The notes under the pieces: model-generated
Told to the model about the DNA's origin: nothing
The model's database searches: none
The model's input: the letters and a program-made list of their open reading frames with translations, nothing else
Made by a program: the position numbers and the translations under genes
Shown: piece by piece, positions 43,991 through 52,308 of the stretch
How the letters are laid out: every line of letters begins with the position of its first letter
Position numbering within the stretch: the stretch's first letter is position 1
Source: JAHEFT01 sp963766195
Lineage (GTDB): Bacteria > Pseudomonadota > Gammaproteobacteria > Xanthomonadales > SZUA-36
DNA: 64,000 nt
Direction of reading: 5' to 3'
Assembly: GCA_963766195.1 (NCBI GenBank)
Contig: CAVXYY010000005.1
Coordinates: forward strand, 620,001 to 684,000

Positions 43991-44041
43991 TCCTCTATAT
44001 ACAGGATAAAACACTATATTAGCCTGTTTTTCAGGATAAAA
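43991..44041. promoter_or_regulatory. Candidate Lrp/AsnC binding region between lrp and ald
   Basis: CAGGATAAAA occurs at 44002-44011 and again at 44032-44041, 30 bp apart and so on the same DNA face. An imperfect inverted repeat TCCT-N8-AGGA spans 43991-44006, around TATATA. Phased repeats of this kind suit an octameric Lrp-type protein. No site is proven. Confidence 0.5.
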
Positions 44042-44095
44042 AACCATGTCTGTACCGTTAAAATTAGGACAATTGTCATTACCGGAGCTAAACAA

Positions 44096-45214
44096 ATGAA
44101 AATCGGCGTGCCAAAGGAAATCAAAAATCATGAATACCGTGTCGGGCTTGTCCCTTCTTCCGTGCGGGAACTGACCCATCGCGGGCACGAGGTATTCGTC
44201 CAGGCCACGGCCGGTGCCGGCATCGGCATGGATGACAGCCGCTACCAGGCGGCCGGCGCGACCATTCTCCCGGATGCAAAAGCCGTATTCGATGCGGCCG
44301 AGATGATCGTCAAGGTCAAGGAACCCCAGGCCGCTGAGCGAGCCATGCTCCGGGAAGACCAGACCTTGTTCACTTACCTCCACCTGGCGCCGGATGCCCC
44401 TCAAACGGAGGACCTGGTCAACGGTGGTGCAACCTGCATTGCCTACGAGACTGTTACCGACGACCATGGGCACCTGCCCTTGCTGGCCCCGATGTCCGAG
44501 GTGGCCGGCCGCCTTTCGATCCAGGCCGGCGCCTGGTGCCTGGAGAAAGCCCGTGGCGGTTCCGGAGTCCTGCTGGGTGGCGTGCCCGGTGTGGAACCGG
44601 CCAAAATCGTGATCATCGGCGGCGGCACGGTTGGCTACAATGCCGCCCAGATGGCTGTTGGCATGGGCGCGCGCGTCGTCATCATGGACCGCAATCTCGA
44701 GGTCCTGCGTTTCCTTGACGCCAATTTCGGAAGCCAGGTTGAAACCGTTTTTTCAAATGTCGATTCGATCGAAAAACACCTCCGTGATGCAGACCTGGTC
44801 ATCGGCGGCGTGCTGATTCCCGGTGCTGCGGCGCCCAAGCTTGTGACCCGCAAGCACCTGGCGACGATGCGTCCCGGTTCTGTGCTGGTTGACGTCGCGA
44901 TCGACCAGGGTGGTTGTTTTGAAACCTCGAAACCGACGACCCATGCGGAACCCACCTACATCGTGGACGGGATCGTGCATTATTGCGTTGCCAACATGCC
45001 CGGAGCAGTCCCGCGCACCTCTGCATTTGCATTGAACAATGCCACCCTGCCGTTCACGCTGGCCCTGGCGGATAAAGGCGCCAAACAAGCCATGCTCGAT
45101 GACCCGCACCTGTTGAAGGGTCTGAACGTGTATCGCGGCAAAGTCACTTATGAGGATGTCGCGCGCGACCTGGGGTATGAGTACGTCCCGGCGTGGGAGG
45201 CGCTGAACTCGTAA
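44096..45214 (+). CDS. ald: Alanine dehydrogenase
   Basis: The 372-residue protein begins MKIGVPKEIKNHEYRVG and contains the catalytic His in VFVQATAG/YLHLAPDAP and the NAD-binding GGVPGVEPAKIVIIGGGTVGYNAAQMA. It oxidises L-alanine to pyruvate and ammonia with NAD. GGAG precedes the ATG by 9 bp. The divergent Lrp gene probably controls it by alanine level. A REP element follows. Confidence 0.97.
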   Translation: MKIGVPKEIKNHEYRVGLVPSSVRELTHRGHEVFVQATAGAGIGMDDSRYQAAGATILPDAKAVFDAAEMIVKVKEPQAAERAMLREDQTLFTYLHLAPDAPQTEDLVNGGATCIAYETVTDDHGHLPLLAPMSEVAGRLSIQAGAWCLEKARGGSGVLLGGVPGVEPAKIVIIGGGTVGYNAAQMAVGMGARVVIMDRNLEVLRFLDANFGSQVETVFSNVDSIEKHLRDADLVIGGVLIPGAAAPKLVTRKHLATMRPGSVLVDVAIDQGGCFETSKPTTHAEPTYIVDGIVHYCVANMPGAVPRTSAFALNNATLPFTLALADKGAKQAMLDDPHLLKGLNVYRGKVTYEDVARDLGYEYVPAWEALNS

Positions 45215-45219
45215 TAATC

Positions 45220-45285
45220 GTAGGAGCGGATTTATCCGCGATTGGTCCTTCATCTCGGCTCAGTCGCGGATGAATCCGCTCCTAC
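45220..45285. repeat. REPIN, family A (copy 8)
   Basis: GTAGGAGCGGATTTATCCGC at the left and GCGGATGAATCCGCTCCTAC at the right. The element lies 5 bp after the ald stop TAA and before the PuuR-like gene. Confidence 0.9.
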
Positions 45286-45344
45286 TCAAATTTGGCGCTT
45301 TTTGCTGCTGGACATTCCGAACCTTCCCTTTCTATCATTGATTC

Positions 45345-45362
45345 GCGTCTATTTTAATAAAC
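45345..45362. promoter_or_regulatory. Shared operator upstream of the PuuR-like gene (site 1)
   Basis: GCGTCTATTTTAATAAAC lies 10 bp before the regulator's ATG and is flanked by a TTCGCGT/ACGCGAA inverted repeat. The reverse complement of the same 18-mer with one mismatch lies at 46850-46867, in front of the transaminase gene. The core resembles the palindrome GTYTATTATAATARAC. Confidence 0.65.
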
Positions 45363-45372
45363 GCGAAGCATC

Positions 45373-45921
45373 ATGAGTATGGAAGTAGGAAAGCAACTGC
45401 GCGCCGTGCGCACCGCTTTTGGCCTGAGCCAGCGCGAACTCGCCAAGAGGGCAGGCGTCACCAATGGGATGGTGTCCCTGATCGAGCAGGACCGGGTGAG
45501 TCCTTCTGTAGGTTCCCTGCAAAAAATCCTGGCTGCATTTCCGATGACCATGGCGGAATTTTTCACCCGCGACATGGAAGTGGGTGGAGACGTTGTATTC
45601 CGGGCCGGAAAGTTGCCGGACGTCGGGACCGGTGATATCCAGTACCGCCTGGTTGCCGCCTCAAGGCGCGAGAGGAAAATGTCGATTCTCTGGGAAACCT
45701 ATGCGCCGGATGCGGATACGGGTGAAGACCTGCTGACACATTCAGGAGAAGAAGGCGGCGTGGTGGTCGCCGGGGAACTGGAAGTTACCGTGGCCGGAAA
45801 GACCTGGGTCCTTGGACCTGGCGACGCCTATTACTTCGATAGCCACCTGCCGCACCGTTTCAGGAACACCGGCAAGGAACCGGCGCGCATCGTCAGCGCC
45901 AATACCCCGCCTAGCATTTAG
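45373..45921 (+). CDS. XRE-cupin regulator, PuuR-like
   Basis: Residues about 7-62 form an XRE helix-turn-helix (LRAVRTAFGLSQRELAKRAGVTNGMVSLIEQDRVSPS) and residues about 110-178 a cupin ligand domain (HSGEEGGVVVAGELEVTVAGKTW). This matches PuuR, the E. coli repressor of putrescine degradation, in layout and in the LSQRELA and EQDRVSPSVGSLQKIL phrases. A likely operator lies right before the gene and a copy in front of the transaminase at 46901. A porin gene lies between them on the other strand. Confidence 0.87.
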   Translation: MSMEVGKQLRAVRTAFGLSQRELAKRAGVTNGMVSLIEQDRVSPSVGSLQKILAAFPMTMAEFFTRDMEVGGDVVFRAGKLPDVGTGDIQYRLVAASRRERKMSILWETYAPDADTGEDLLTHSGEEGGVVVAGELEVTVAGKTWVLGPGDAYYFDSHLPHRFRNTGKEPARIVSANTPPSI

Positions 45922-45943
45922 TCTTGTCCGGCCGTAAAAACGG

Positions 45944-45968
45944 AAACGCCCTGAATTTCAGGGCGTTT
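45944..45968. terminator. Bidirectional terminator between the PuuR-like and porin genes
   Basis: AAACGCCCTGAA and TTCAGGGCGTTT form a perfect 12-bp stem around a single T. The A-rich left and T-rich right flanks suit termination for both convergent genes. Confidence 0.8.
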
Positions 45969-45993
45969 GCCAGGCCTGCAGGGCAACAGGCGG

Positions 45994-46641
45994 TCAGAAA
46001 TCAAACGTCTTGGACAGCGTGAACACGAAGTTGGTGTCTGAATCGCCCCCCAGCAGGGTGGCGTCGCTGTAGATGACTGCGAACGCATAGTCGAACAGGT
46101 CGGTGTCCTGCACGGTCAGCGTGTTGCCGTAGCCGCCTTCGACATAGGTTCCGTCGAAATCATCGGCGAACCAGCCGACTCTCCCGTACAGTCCGTTGTA
46201 CTCGGCTTTGACCGTGTAGAACTGGTAGTGAAGCTTGGGCCCGCCAAAGTTGTCATATGTACCGATGGCGGCGTCAAACGTCAGAAATCTCCAGCCGGCG
46301 CTGAGGTTGACCTCCTGGTAGTTGTCATCGAAGTCACTGGTATAGGTGTAGAGCGTTCCACCGACACCAAAATTGAACTCCCCCACTTCAAATCCATAGC
46401 CGCCGTAGTAGTCGATCTCCAGCCCGTCACCGACGTCGGCACCCCAGGTGCCCAGGTAGAATCCACCGGCTTCCAGATCCAGCCCGCCAAAAGCAGAAGA
46501 GGATTTCTGGGGAATGCCGCGGAAAATGTACTCGGAGTTGTAGCCGATGTTTGCAGAAAGGTCCACGGCCAGGGCCGGGGTGGTGACGGTTGCCAGTGCT
46601 GCGGCCATGCCGATGGTTACAATGTTGCGTTTCATTTTCAT
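45994..46641 (-). CDS. TorF-family putative porin
   Basis: The start at 46641 has AGGAGAGC immediately upstream and a signal peptide follows (MKMKRNIVTIGMAAALATVTTPALA). The mature protein begins VDLSANIGYNSEYIFRGIPQ, the signature of the TorF/Gcw_chp family, and then forms a barrel-like chain with GGLDLEAGGFYLGTWGADVG and a final FTLSKTFDF. It is a 215-residue outer-membrane protein of unproven transport function. It is convergent with the PuuR-like gene. Confidence 0.87.
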   Translation of the reverse strand: MKMKRNIVTIGMAAALATVTTPALAVDLSANIGYNSEYIFRGIPQKSSSAFGGLDLEAGGFYLGTWGADVGDGLEIDYYGGYGFEVGEFNFGVGGTLYTYTSDFDDNYQEVNLSAGWRFLTFDAAIGTYDNFGGPKLHYQFYTVKAEYNGLYGRVGWFADDFDGTYVEGGYGNTLTVQDTDLFDYAFAVIYSDATLLGGDSDTNFVFTLSKTFDF

Positions 46642-46849
46642 GCTCTCCTGATAGCCAAGTAAAAAGGTTGGAAAGTGCCGGAGGGGTTCTTTCCGTTTCA
46701 CTGGTTACATTGCAGGATTTGTGCCATCCGGCTTTGTGACCGGATTACATGAAGTTACGGGATGATTGGCAGGTTCTGTCTGGCATCCGGCGCATCAGAC
46801 CGGAGCACGGGGTAACGACCGCGCATCAATAGCGTGCATAAAATTTTTT

Positions 46850-46867
46850 GTTTATTATAATAGACGC
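46850..46867. promoter_or_regulatory. Shared operator upstream of the transaminase gene (site 2)
   Basis: GTTTATTATAATAGACGC is the reverse complement, with one mismatch, of the 18-mer at 45345-45362 upstream of the PuuR-like gene. It lies 33 bp before the transaminase ATG, where a repressor would block transcription. Two matched sites linking a regulator and a catabolic gene make a self-consistent regulon of two. Confidence 0.65.
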
Positions 46868-46900
46868 TTCTGCTTCGACTTCTTTCAAAGGTATCCGCCC

Positions 46901-48225
46901 ATGACCACCAGTTCCTCAGCGCTTGATTCCTACTGGATGCCGTTTACGGCCAACCGCGACTTCAAAGAACGGCCCCGGATCATTGTCGGTGCCGAGGGCC
47001 ACTACTATCGCACCGAGGACGGCCGCAAGGTTTACGATGCGTTCTCCGGTCTGTGGACCAGTGGGCTTGGCCATTGTCATCCGCGAATCGTGGAGGCGGT
47101 GCAAAAGCAGGTCGCCACCCTGGATTACGCCCTGGGGTTCCAGGCGGGTTCCGATAAAGTATTTCAATTGGCTGAAAAAGTGACCTCGATGGCGCCCGAG
47201 GGCTATTCAAAAGTATTCTTCACGAACTCGGGGTCCGAATCGGCTGATACGTCTCTGAAAATCGCGCTGGGTTATCACCGTGCCAGGGGCGAAGGTCACC
47301 GCACGCGGCTGATCGGCCGCGAGAAGGGCTACCACGGTGTGAATTTCGGCGGCATGTCGGTTGGCGGCATGACGCCCAACCGTAAAGCATTTGGCGCCAG
47401 CCTGTTGCCCTGTGTCGATCACCTGCCGCACACCTGGAACCTGGAACACAATGCCTTCAGTCGTGGACAGCCGGAATGGGGCGCGCACCTGGCGGATGAC
47501 CTGGAGCGCCTGGCGGCACTGCATGACGGCGGCAACATCGCGGCAGTTATCGTGGAGCCGGTGTCCGGTTCCGCCGGAATCCTGCCGCCGCCGGTCGGTT
47601 ACCTGGAACGCCTGCGCGAGATTTGCGACCAAGTACGGCATCCTGCTGATCTTTGACGAAGTGATTACGGCTTTCGGGCGGATCGGCGAAGGCTTTGCGG
47701 CGCAGCGCTTCGGTGTCATGCCGGATATTATCAACATGGCCAAGGGCCTGACCAACGGCGTGATACCGATGGGCGCCGTGATGGTGCGGGATGAAATCTA
47801 TAACACGTTCATGCACGGACCGAAGCAGGCCATCGAGCTGTTTCACGGTTATACCTATTCGGGACACCCGGTGGCAGCCGCGGCAGGTATTGCTGCACTG
47901 GAAGTCTATGTCGAAGAGGAAACCTTCGCGCAGTCGCGCGCACTTGAAAAGCATTTTGAAAATGAACTGCATTCACTTGCAGACCACCCCCTGGTGACGG
48001 ATATACGCAATTTCGGATTGATGGGTGGAGTCGACCTTGCCAGCCGGCCGGATGCCCTGGGCGCCCGTGGGTCTGGAAGTGCACAAGAAGTGTTTCTGGG
48101 ACGAAGATATCGTGGTCCGGAATGGCGGCGATATTCTGCAGTTTTCCCCGTTCCTGAACTCACGGCCTGAAGACATCACGATGACCTTTGCAAAAGTGCG
48201 AAAGGTCCTGGATAGCATTGACTAG
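46901..48225 (+). pseudogene. Beta-alanine/omega-amino acid:pyruvate aminotransferase, interrupted by two +1 frameshifts
   Basis: Frame 1 runs from MTTSSSALDSYWMPF to LERLREICD. Frame 2 continues KYGILLIFDEVITAFGRIG through the PLP-lysine box NMAKGLTNG and GYTYSGHP to DLASRPDALGARG. Frame 3 finishes LEVHKKCFWDEDIVVRNGGD. An extra C lies in the CC at 47629-47630 and an extra G in the GGG at 48069-48071. Corrected length is about 440 residues, as for class III omega-transaminases of BauA type, which convert beta-alanine to malonate semialdehyde. The next gene (mmsA) uses that product. AAAGG lies 8 bp before the ATG. Confidence 0.88.
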
Positions 48226-48262
48226 GGTTAACAGGCCCTTATAAACAAATTGGGAATTGAAC

Positions 48263-49768
48263 ATGACGAGCAACAAAAATATCGGGCATTTCATCGGCGG
48301 TCAGATCGTTGAAGACAGCGGGCGCACACAGGATGTGTTCAACCCGGCAACCGGCCGGGCGGTTCGCCGGGTGGCCCTGGCCTCAAAGGCCACGGTAGAA
48401 AAAGCCATCGCAGCGGCACAGGCGGCGTTTCCGGAATGGCGCGATACGCCGCCATTGAAACGGGCGCGCATCATGTTCCGTTTCAAGGAGTTGCTGGAGC
48501 AGAACCAGGACAAGGTCGCCGCATTGATTACCGATGAGCACGGCAAGGTTCTGCATGACGCACTCGGTGAATTTCAGCGTGGTATTGAAGTGGTTGAATA
48601 TGCCTGTGGAGCGCCCGAATTTCTGAAGGGTGAACATAGCAAGAACGTCGGCCCTGCGATCGACAGCTGGAGCGAATTCCAGCCGCTGGGGGTGGTTGCC
48701 GGAATCACCCCGTTCAACTTTCCCGCGATGGTGCCGATGTGGATGTACCCGATGGCCATCGTATGCGGCAACACGTTTGTTTTGAAACCCTCTGAAAGAG
48801 ACCCGTCGGCGCCGATGCTGATTGCTGAACTGTTCAGCCAGGCCGGCCTACCCGACGGCGTTTTCAACGTGGTCAATGGTGACAAGGAGGCCGTGGATAC
48901 CCTGTTGTCGGACGCCCGTGTGCAGGCTGTCTCATTCGTGGGGTCAACCCCGGTCGCCGAGTATATCTATCGCACCGGAAGCGCCAATGGAAAACGCGTG
49001 CAAGCCCTGGGTGGAGCAAAGAACCATGCCATCGTGATGCCGGATGCGGATATGGACAACACGGTTTCTGCGCTGATGGGGGCGGCTTACGGTTCCTGCG
49101 GTGAGCGTTGCATGGCCATTTCGGTCGTGGTCGCGGTAGGCGATGACACTGCTGATACGCTGGTCGGCAAGTTGAAAAAGGAGCTGGCGGAGTTGCGCGT
49201 GGGCAATGGTTGCGATAATTCCAACAACATGGGACCGCTGATTACCGGCCCTCACCGCGACAAGGTTCGCGGGTACATCGACCTGGGTGTGGAAGAGGGC
49301 GCAACCCTGGTGGTCGATGGACGGGGACTGAAAGTCGACGGTTTCGAGGACGGCTTTTTCCTGGGCGGCACTTTGTTCGATCACGTGACCTCCGGGATGA
49401 AAATCTACCAGGATGAAATTTTTGGCCCCGTGTTATGCGTCGTGCGGGCACACAATATGCAGGAAGCCATGGACCTGATCGACAACCATGAATACGGCAA
49501 CGGCACCTGCATTTTCACCCGCGACGGCGAGGCGGCGCGTTATTTCAGCGACAACATCAAGGCCGGCATGGTCGGGGTCAACGTCCCTTTGCCGGTGCCC
49601 GTGGCCTACCACAGTTTCGGCGGCTGGAAGCGCTCCCTGTTCGGAGACCTCTATGCGTACGGTCCGGACGCCGTGCGTTTTTACACGCGGCGCAAGACCA
49701 TCACGCAGCGCTGGCCCTCCGGCGGTGTGCGCGAAAAAGCGCAGTATACGTTCCCAGCCACCTCGTAG
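48263..49768 (+). CDS. mmsA: CoA-acylating methylmalonate/malonate-semialdehyde dehydrogenase
   Basis: The 501-residue aldehyde dehydrogenase has the MmsA motifs GITPFNFPAMVPMWMYPMAI, FVGSTPVAEYIY and GSCGERCMAIS with the catalytic Cys, and LGGAKNHAIVMPDAD. MmsA oxidises malonate or methylmalonate semialdehyde to acetyl- or propionyl-CoA using CoA and NAD. It follows the transaminase by 37 bp and completes a beta-alanine to acetyl-CoA route. A strong hairpin follows the stop. Confidence 0.95.
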   Translation: MTSNKNIGHFIGGQIVEDSGRTQDVFNPATGRAVRRVALASKATVEKAIAAAQAAFPEWRDTPPLKRARIMFRFKELLEQNQDKVAALITDEHGKVLHDALGEFQRGIEVVEYACGAPEFLKGEHSKNVGPAIDSWSEFQPLGVVAGITPFNFPAMVPMWMYPMAIVCGNTFVLKPSERDPSAPMLIAELFSQAGLPDGVFNVVNGDKEAVDTLLSDARVQAVSFVGSTPVAEYIYRTGSANGKRVQALGGAKNHAIVMPDADMDNTVSALMGAAYGSCGERCMAISVVVAVGDDTADTLVGKLKKELAELRVGNGCDNSNNMGPLITGPHRDKVRGYIDLGVEEGATLVVDGRGLKVDGFEDGFFLGGTLFDHVTSGMKIYQDEIFGPVLCVVRAHNMQEAMDLIDNHEYGNGTCIFTRDGEAARYFSDNIKAGMVGVNVPLPVPVAYHSFGGWKRSLFGDLYAYGPDAVRFYTRRKTITQRWPSGGVREKAQYTFPATS

Positions 49769-49772
49769 AGAG

Positions 49773-49827
49773 AAAAAAGGGGTCAGAGCCCTTTTTCGAC
49801 GAAAAAGGGCTCAGACCCCTTTTTTTC
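49773..49827. terminator. Long bidirectional terminator hairpin with GGGGTCAGA repeat sequence
   Basis: AAAAAAGGGGTCAGAGCCCT and its counterpart AGGGCTCAGACCCCTTTTTT pair over 24 of 25 bases around a short ACG loop. Poly-A and poly-T flanks suit termination for the convergent mmsA and adenosyltransferase genes. The stem is longer than usual terminators and resembles a dispersed repeat type. Confidence 0.88.
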
Positions 49828-49834
49828 TTTTCTC

Positions 49835-50389
49835 CTACACGCGTTTGTCGCCGTGCACCCAGAGCACTTCGGAGCCGCCGTCGTGGCGGGCCAGGACACG
49901 TGAAATCACGAACAGCAGGTCGGACAGGCGGTTCAGGTAGCGGATGCTGGCTTCGTTGACCGTTTCATTGTGCGCCAGGCTGATCACGCGGCGTTCCGCA
50001 CGGCGCGCGATGGTGCGCGCCAGGTGGCAGCGGGCTGCTGCTTCGGATCCACCCGGCAGGATGAAGTCTTTGAGAGGCGGCAGGTCTTTATTGAAACCGT
50101 CGAGGGCTTTTTCCAGGCCATCAATGTAGTCGCCGGGCACCAGTGTGAAGCCCGGCATGCAGAGTTCGCCTCCGAGGTCGAACAGTTCATGTTGGGTCCG
50201 TGTCAGGCAGGTACGAATCTCCTGCGGTAATTTGGCCGCCAGCACCAGGCCGATGGCGCTGTTTAATTCGTCAACGGTTCCAAAGGCTTCTACCCTGAGG
50301 TTATCCTTGTCCACGCGCGATCCGTCACCCAGGCCGGTCGTGCCCTTGTCACCCGTGCGGGTGTAGATTTTCGATAAGCGATTTCCCAT
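49835..50389 (-). CDS. PduO-type cob(I)alamin adenosyltransferase
   Basis: The N-terminus IYTRTGDKGTTGLGDGSRV is the ATP-binding signature of PduO-type adenosyltransferases, with RVEAFGTVDELNSAIG and RTIARRAERRVISL further on. It makes adenosylcobalamin, needed by B12-dependent mutases and lyases. The ATG at 50389 was chosen where homology begins, giving 184 residues. No B12-dependent enzyme lies nearby, apart from a possible link to propionyl-CoA from MmsA. Confidence 0.92.
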   Translation of the reverse strand: MGNRLSKIYTRTGDKGTTGLGDGSRVDKDNLRVEAFGTVDELNSAIGLVLAAKLPQEIRTCLTRTQHELFDLGGELCMPGFTLVPGDYIDGLEKALDGFNKDLPPLKDFILPGGSEAAARCHLARTIARRAERRVISLAHNETVNEASIRYLNRLSDLLFVISRVLARHDGGSEVLWVHGDKRV

Positions 50390-50530
50390 TGGCGCATTCT
50401 GACAGTTTTTTCCGTAAAAAGCCTCAATGCATAATTGAACAAAGGCATCTTTGAACCATTTCTGAAGTAAACTAGGGGCAGCACGAATCACCTTTGGACT
50501 ACCGGATCGATCTTTATAGGGTGAGTCAGT

Positions 50531-50899
50531 ATGAAATTTCTGGAAATGTTTCATGATTGGAAGGACACGGTGGAATACGCCCCCCAAACCGTGATTTTCA
50601 CGGAGGGCGAGCCGGCCGATGTGCTGTACGTTATTCTTTCCGGCGAGATCGAACTGACCTTGCGCGGCGAGCCCCTGGGCACCGAGACAGTTGGCGGGAT
50701 CGTCGGTGAAATGGCTTTGATCAACTCCGCCACGCGCAGCGCCACCGCAAAATCGCTTTCAGATGCAAGGCTGGCGCGAGTGGATCGCGATGAATTGGCC
50801 AGGCTTAGCCACCGGAGTTCTGAATTTTCAATGCATGTCATGGCTGCGTTGGCCAAGCGCCTGCGCTCCGTTGATCGCTTTATTGCGGCCCGACTGTAG
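50531..50899 (+). CDS. Single-domain cyclic-nucleotide-binding protein (copy 1)
   Basis: The 122 residues are one CNB domain: VIFTEGEPADVLYVILSGEIELTLRGEPL and the phosphate-binding-cassette region GGIVGEMALINSATRSATAKS. The canonical RAAT/S arginine region is replaced by TRSATAK. There is no DNA-binding or enzyme domain. The next gene, 10 bp downstream, encodes a paralogue of the same length. A role as a ligand-binding subunit of a partner is possible but not seen here. Confidence 0.82.
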   Translation: MKFLEMFHDWKDTVEYAPQTVIFTEGEPADVLYVILSGEIELTLRGEPLGTETVGGIVGEMALINSATRSATAKSLSDARLARVDRDELARLSHRSSEFSMHVMAALAKRLRSVDRFIAARL

Positions 50900-50909
50900 G
50901 ATTGCCGGG

Positions 50910-51272
50910 ATGGACTTACTGGAAATTTTCAAAGACTCGAAAGACCTCATTGCGTACCCCGCCGGGGCGGTGATCATCATGGAAGGCAAGGAAGGGAGCC
51001 ACATGTATGTCGTGATGAAAGGGGAGACTGACATCTCGCTGAAAGGCCGGGTCATCGCGACGGCTTCACAGGGCGATATCGTCGGTGAAATGGCCCTGAT
51101 TAATCCCGCTATTCGCAGTGCGACAGTAACGGCGACCAGCGATTGCACGCTGGCAGTTATTGACCAGGCCAGTTTCCAGTCGTTATTGCGCCATGTGCCG
51201 GATTTTTCCATGCACGTTATGAATGTATTGGCGGACCGCTTGAAAAACGCCTACGAAATGATCGGGGATTAG
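50910..51272 (+). CDS. Single-domain cyclic-nucleotide-binding protein (copy 2)
   Basis: The 120-residue protein aligns along its whole length with copy 1 (DLLEIFKDSKDLIAYPAGAVI versus KFLEMFHDWKDTVEYAPQTVI; DIVGEMALINPAIRSATVT versus GIVGEMALINSATRSATAK; FSMHVMNVLADRL versus FSMHVMAALAKRL). The ATG at 50910 was used because the matching domain begins there. It is a tandem duplicate probably in one transcript with copy 1. Confidence 0.82.
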   Translation: MDLLEIFKDSKDLIAYPAGAVIIMEGKEGSHMYVVMKGETDISLKGRVIATASQGDIVGEMALINPAIRSATVTATSDCTLAVIDQASFQSLLRHVPDFSMHVMNVLADRLKNAYEMIGD

Positions 51273-51297
51273 GTTCCTGCCCGAAAGGGCTGGCGGA

Positions 51298-52308
51298 CTA
51301 TGAGGTGAGGTGAAAAGCCTGGGCGTGTTCCATCGCAAGCAGGTATTCCTTCCGCCAGAGGCCTCCGCCGTAACCGGTCAGTTCGCCTGATGCCCCCACC
51401 ACGCGGTGGCACGGGATAATCACCGAGATTCTATTGTCCCCGTTGGCCCGGCCCACGGCCCGTACCGCATCCGGGTGTGAAATCCTGCTGGCGATGTCGG
51501 AATAACTGCGCATTTCGCCGTAGGGAATTTCCAGCAGGGCTTCCCATACCGATTCCTGGAATGCAGTTCCGGGTGCTTGCAGGGGTACTGAAAACTCGCG
51601 CAAACTGCCTTCAAAATAGGCATTCAATTCGATCTTCACCTGTTGCATCAACGGATGGTCACCCGGCAGAAACACTCTTCCCATGCGTTGCCGCAGGCGT
51701 TTGAGCTGGGTGTCCAGCATGCGGCGGTCGGTAAACTCGAGCAGGCAGAGCCCCTGGTCTGAAACACCCATGATCATGGATCCCAGCGGTGTCGACACGC
51801 GGTTGATCCAGATAGAGAACTCCCGGTCCACTGCCGAAGGCGGCGTGCCGAAAACCTGGGCAAAAGACTCCCGGAACCCGCTTTCAGATTCATACCCCTG
51901 GGCGAGCACGGCCTGGCTGACAGGCTTCCCGTGCTGGATCTGTCGCAAGGCCTGTCCCAGGCGCCTGAGCCGCGTGTAGGTGTGAAAAGTAAAGCCGTGG
52001 TTGACAACGAACCAGCGCCGGACCTCGACCGGATCCAGGCCCATGCCATCGAGGTCGTGGTCATGCCATTGCCTGGCGGGGTCGGAATCGACCTGCGTCA
52101 TCAACGGCTCGATCCAGGAGGGATCAGCCAGCCCGGCTTTCAGAGGGTTGCAGGTTTTGCACGGCCGGAAGCCGGCTGCGAGCGCTTCAAGCGTCGTATC
52201 GAAAGAAGTAGTCCGCCGTTCGGTTTTGGCGGCCGCCGGGCAACCCGGCTGGCAGAACGTGCCATTGGATTTGTTAGCTGCAAATTTCACACGGCTCGCA
52301 GATACCAT
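51298..52308 (-). CDS. ada: Ada-like adaptive-response protein: metal-binding, AraC and O6-methylguanine methyltransferase domains
   Basis: The N-terminal zinc domain has four Cys in NGTFCQPGC and GFRPCKTCNP, the AraC-type region lies at about residues 85-150 (YTRLRRLGQALRQIQHG) and the DNA-repair domain ends in IPCHRVVGASGELTGYGGG with the methyl-accepting Cys. The first metal Cys is residue 19, compared with 38 in E. coli Ada, so the N-terminus is about 20 residues short. The ATG overlaps the 3' end of puuA by 22 bp. Ada repairs alkylated DNA and activates its own response. Confidence 0.9.
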   Translation of the reverse strand: MVSASRVKFAANKSNGTFCQPGCPAAAKTERRTTSFDTTLEALAAGFRPCKTCNPLKAGLADPSWIEPLMTQVDSDPARQWHDHDLDGMGLDPVEVRRWFVVNHGFTFHTYTRLRRLGQALRQIQHGKPVSQAVLAQGYESESGFRESFAQVFGTPPSAVDREFSIWINRVSTPLGSMIMGVSDQGLCLLEFTDRRMLDTQLKRLRQRMGRVFLPGDHPLMQQVKIELNAYFEGSLREFSVPLQAPGTAFQESVWEALLEIPYGEMRSYSDIASRISHPDAVRAVGRANGDNRISVIIPCHRVVGASGELTGYGGGLWRKEYLLAMEHAQAFHLTS

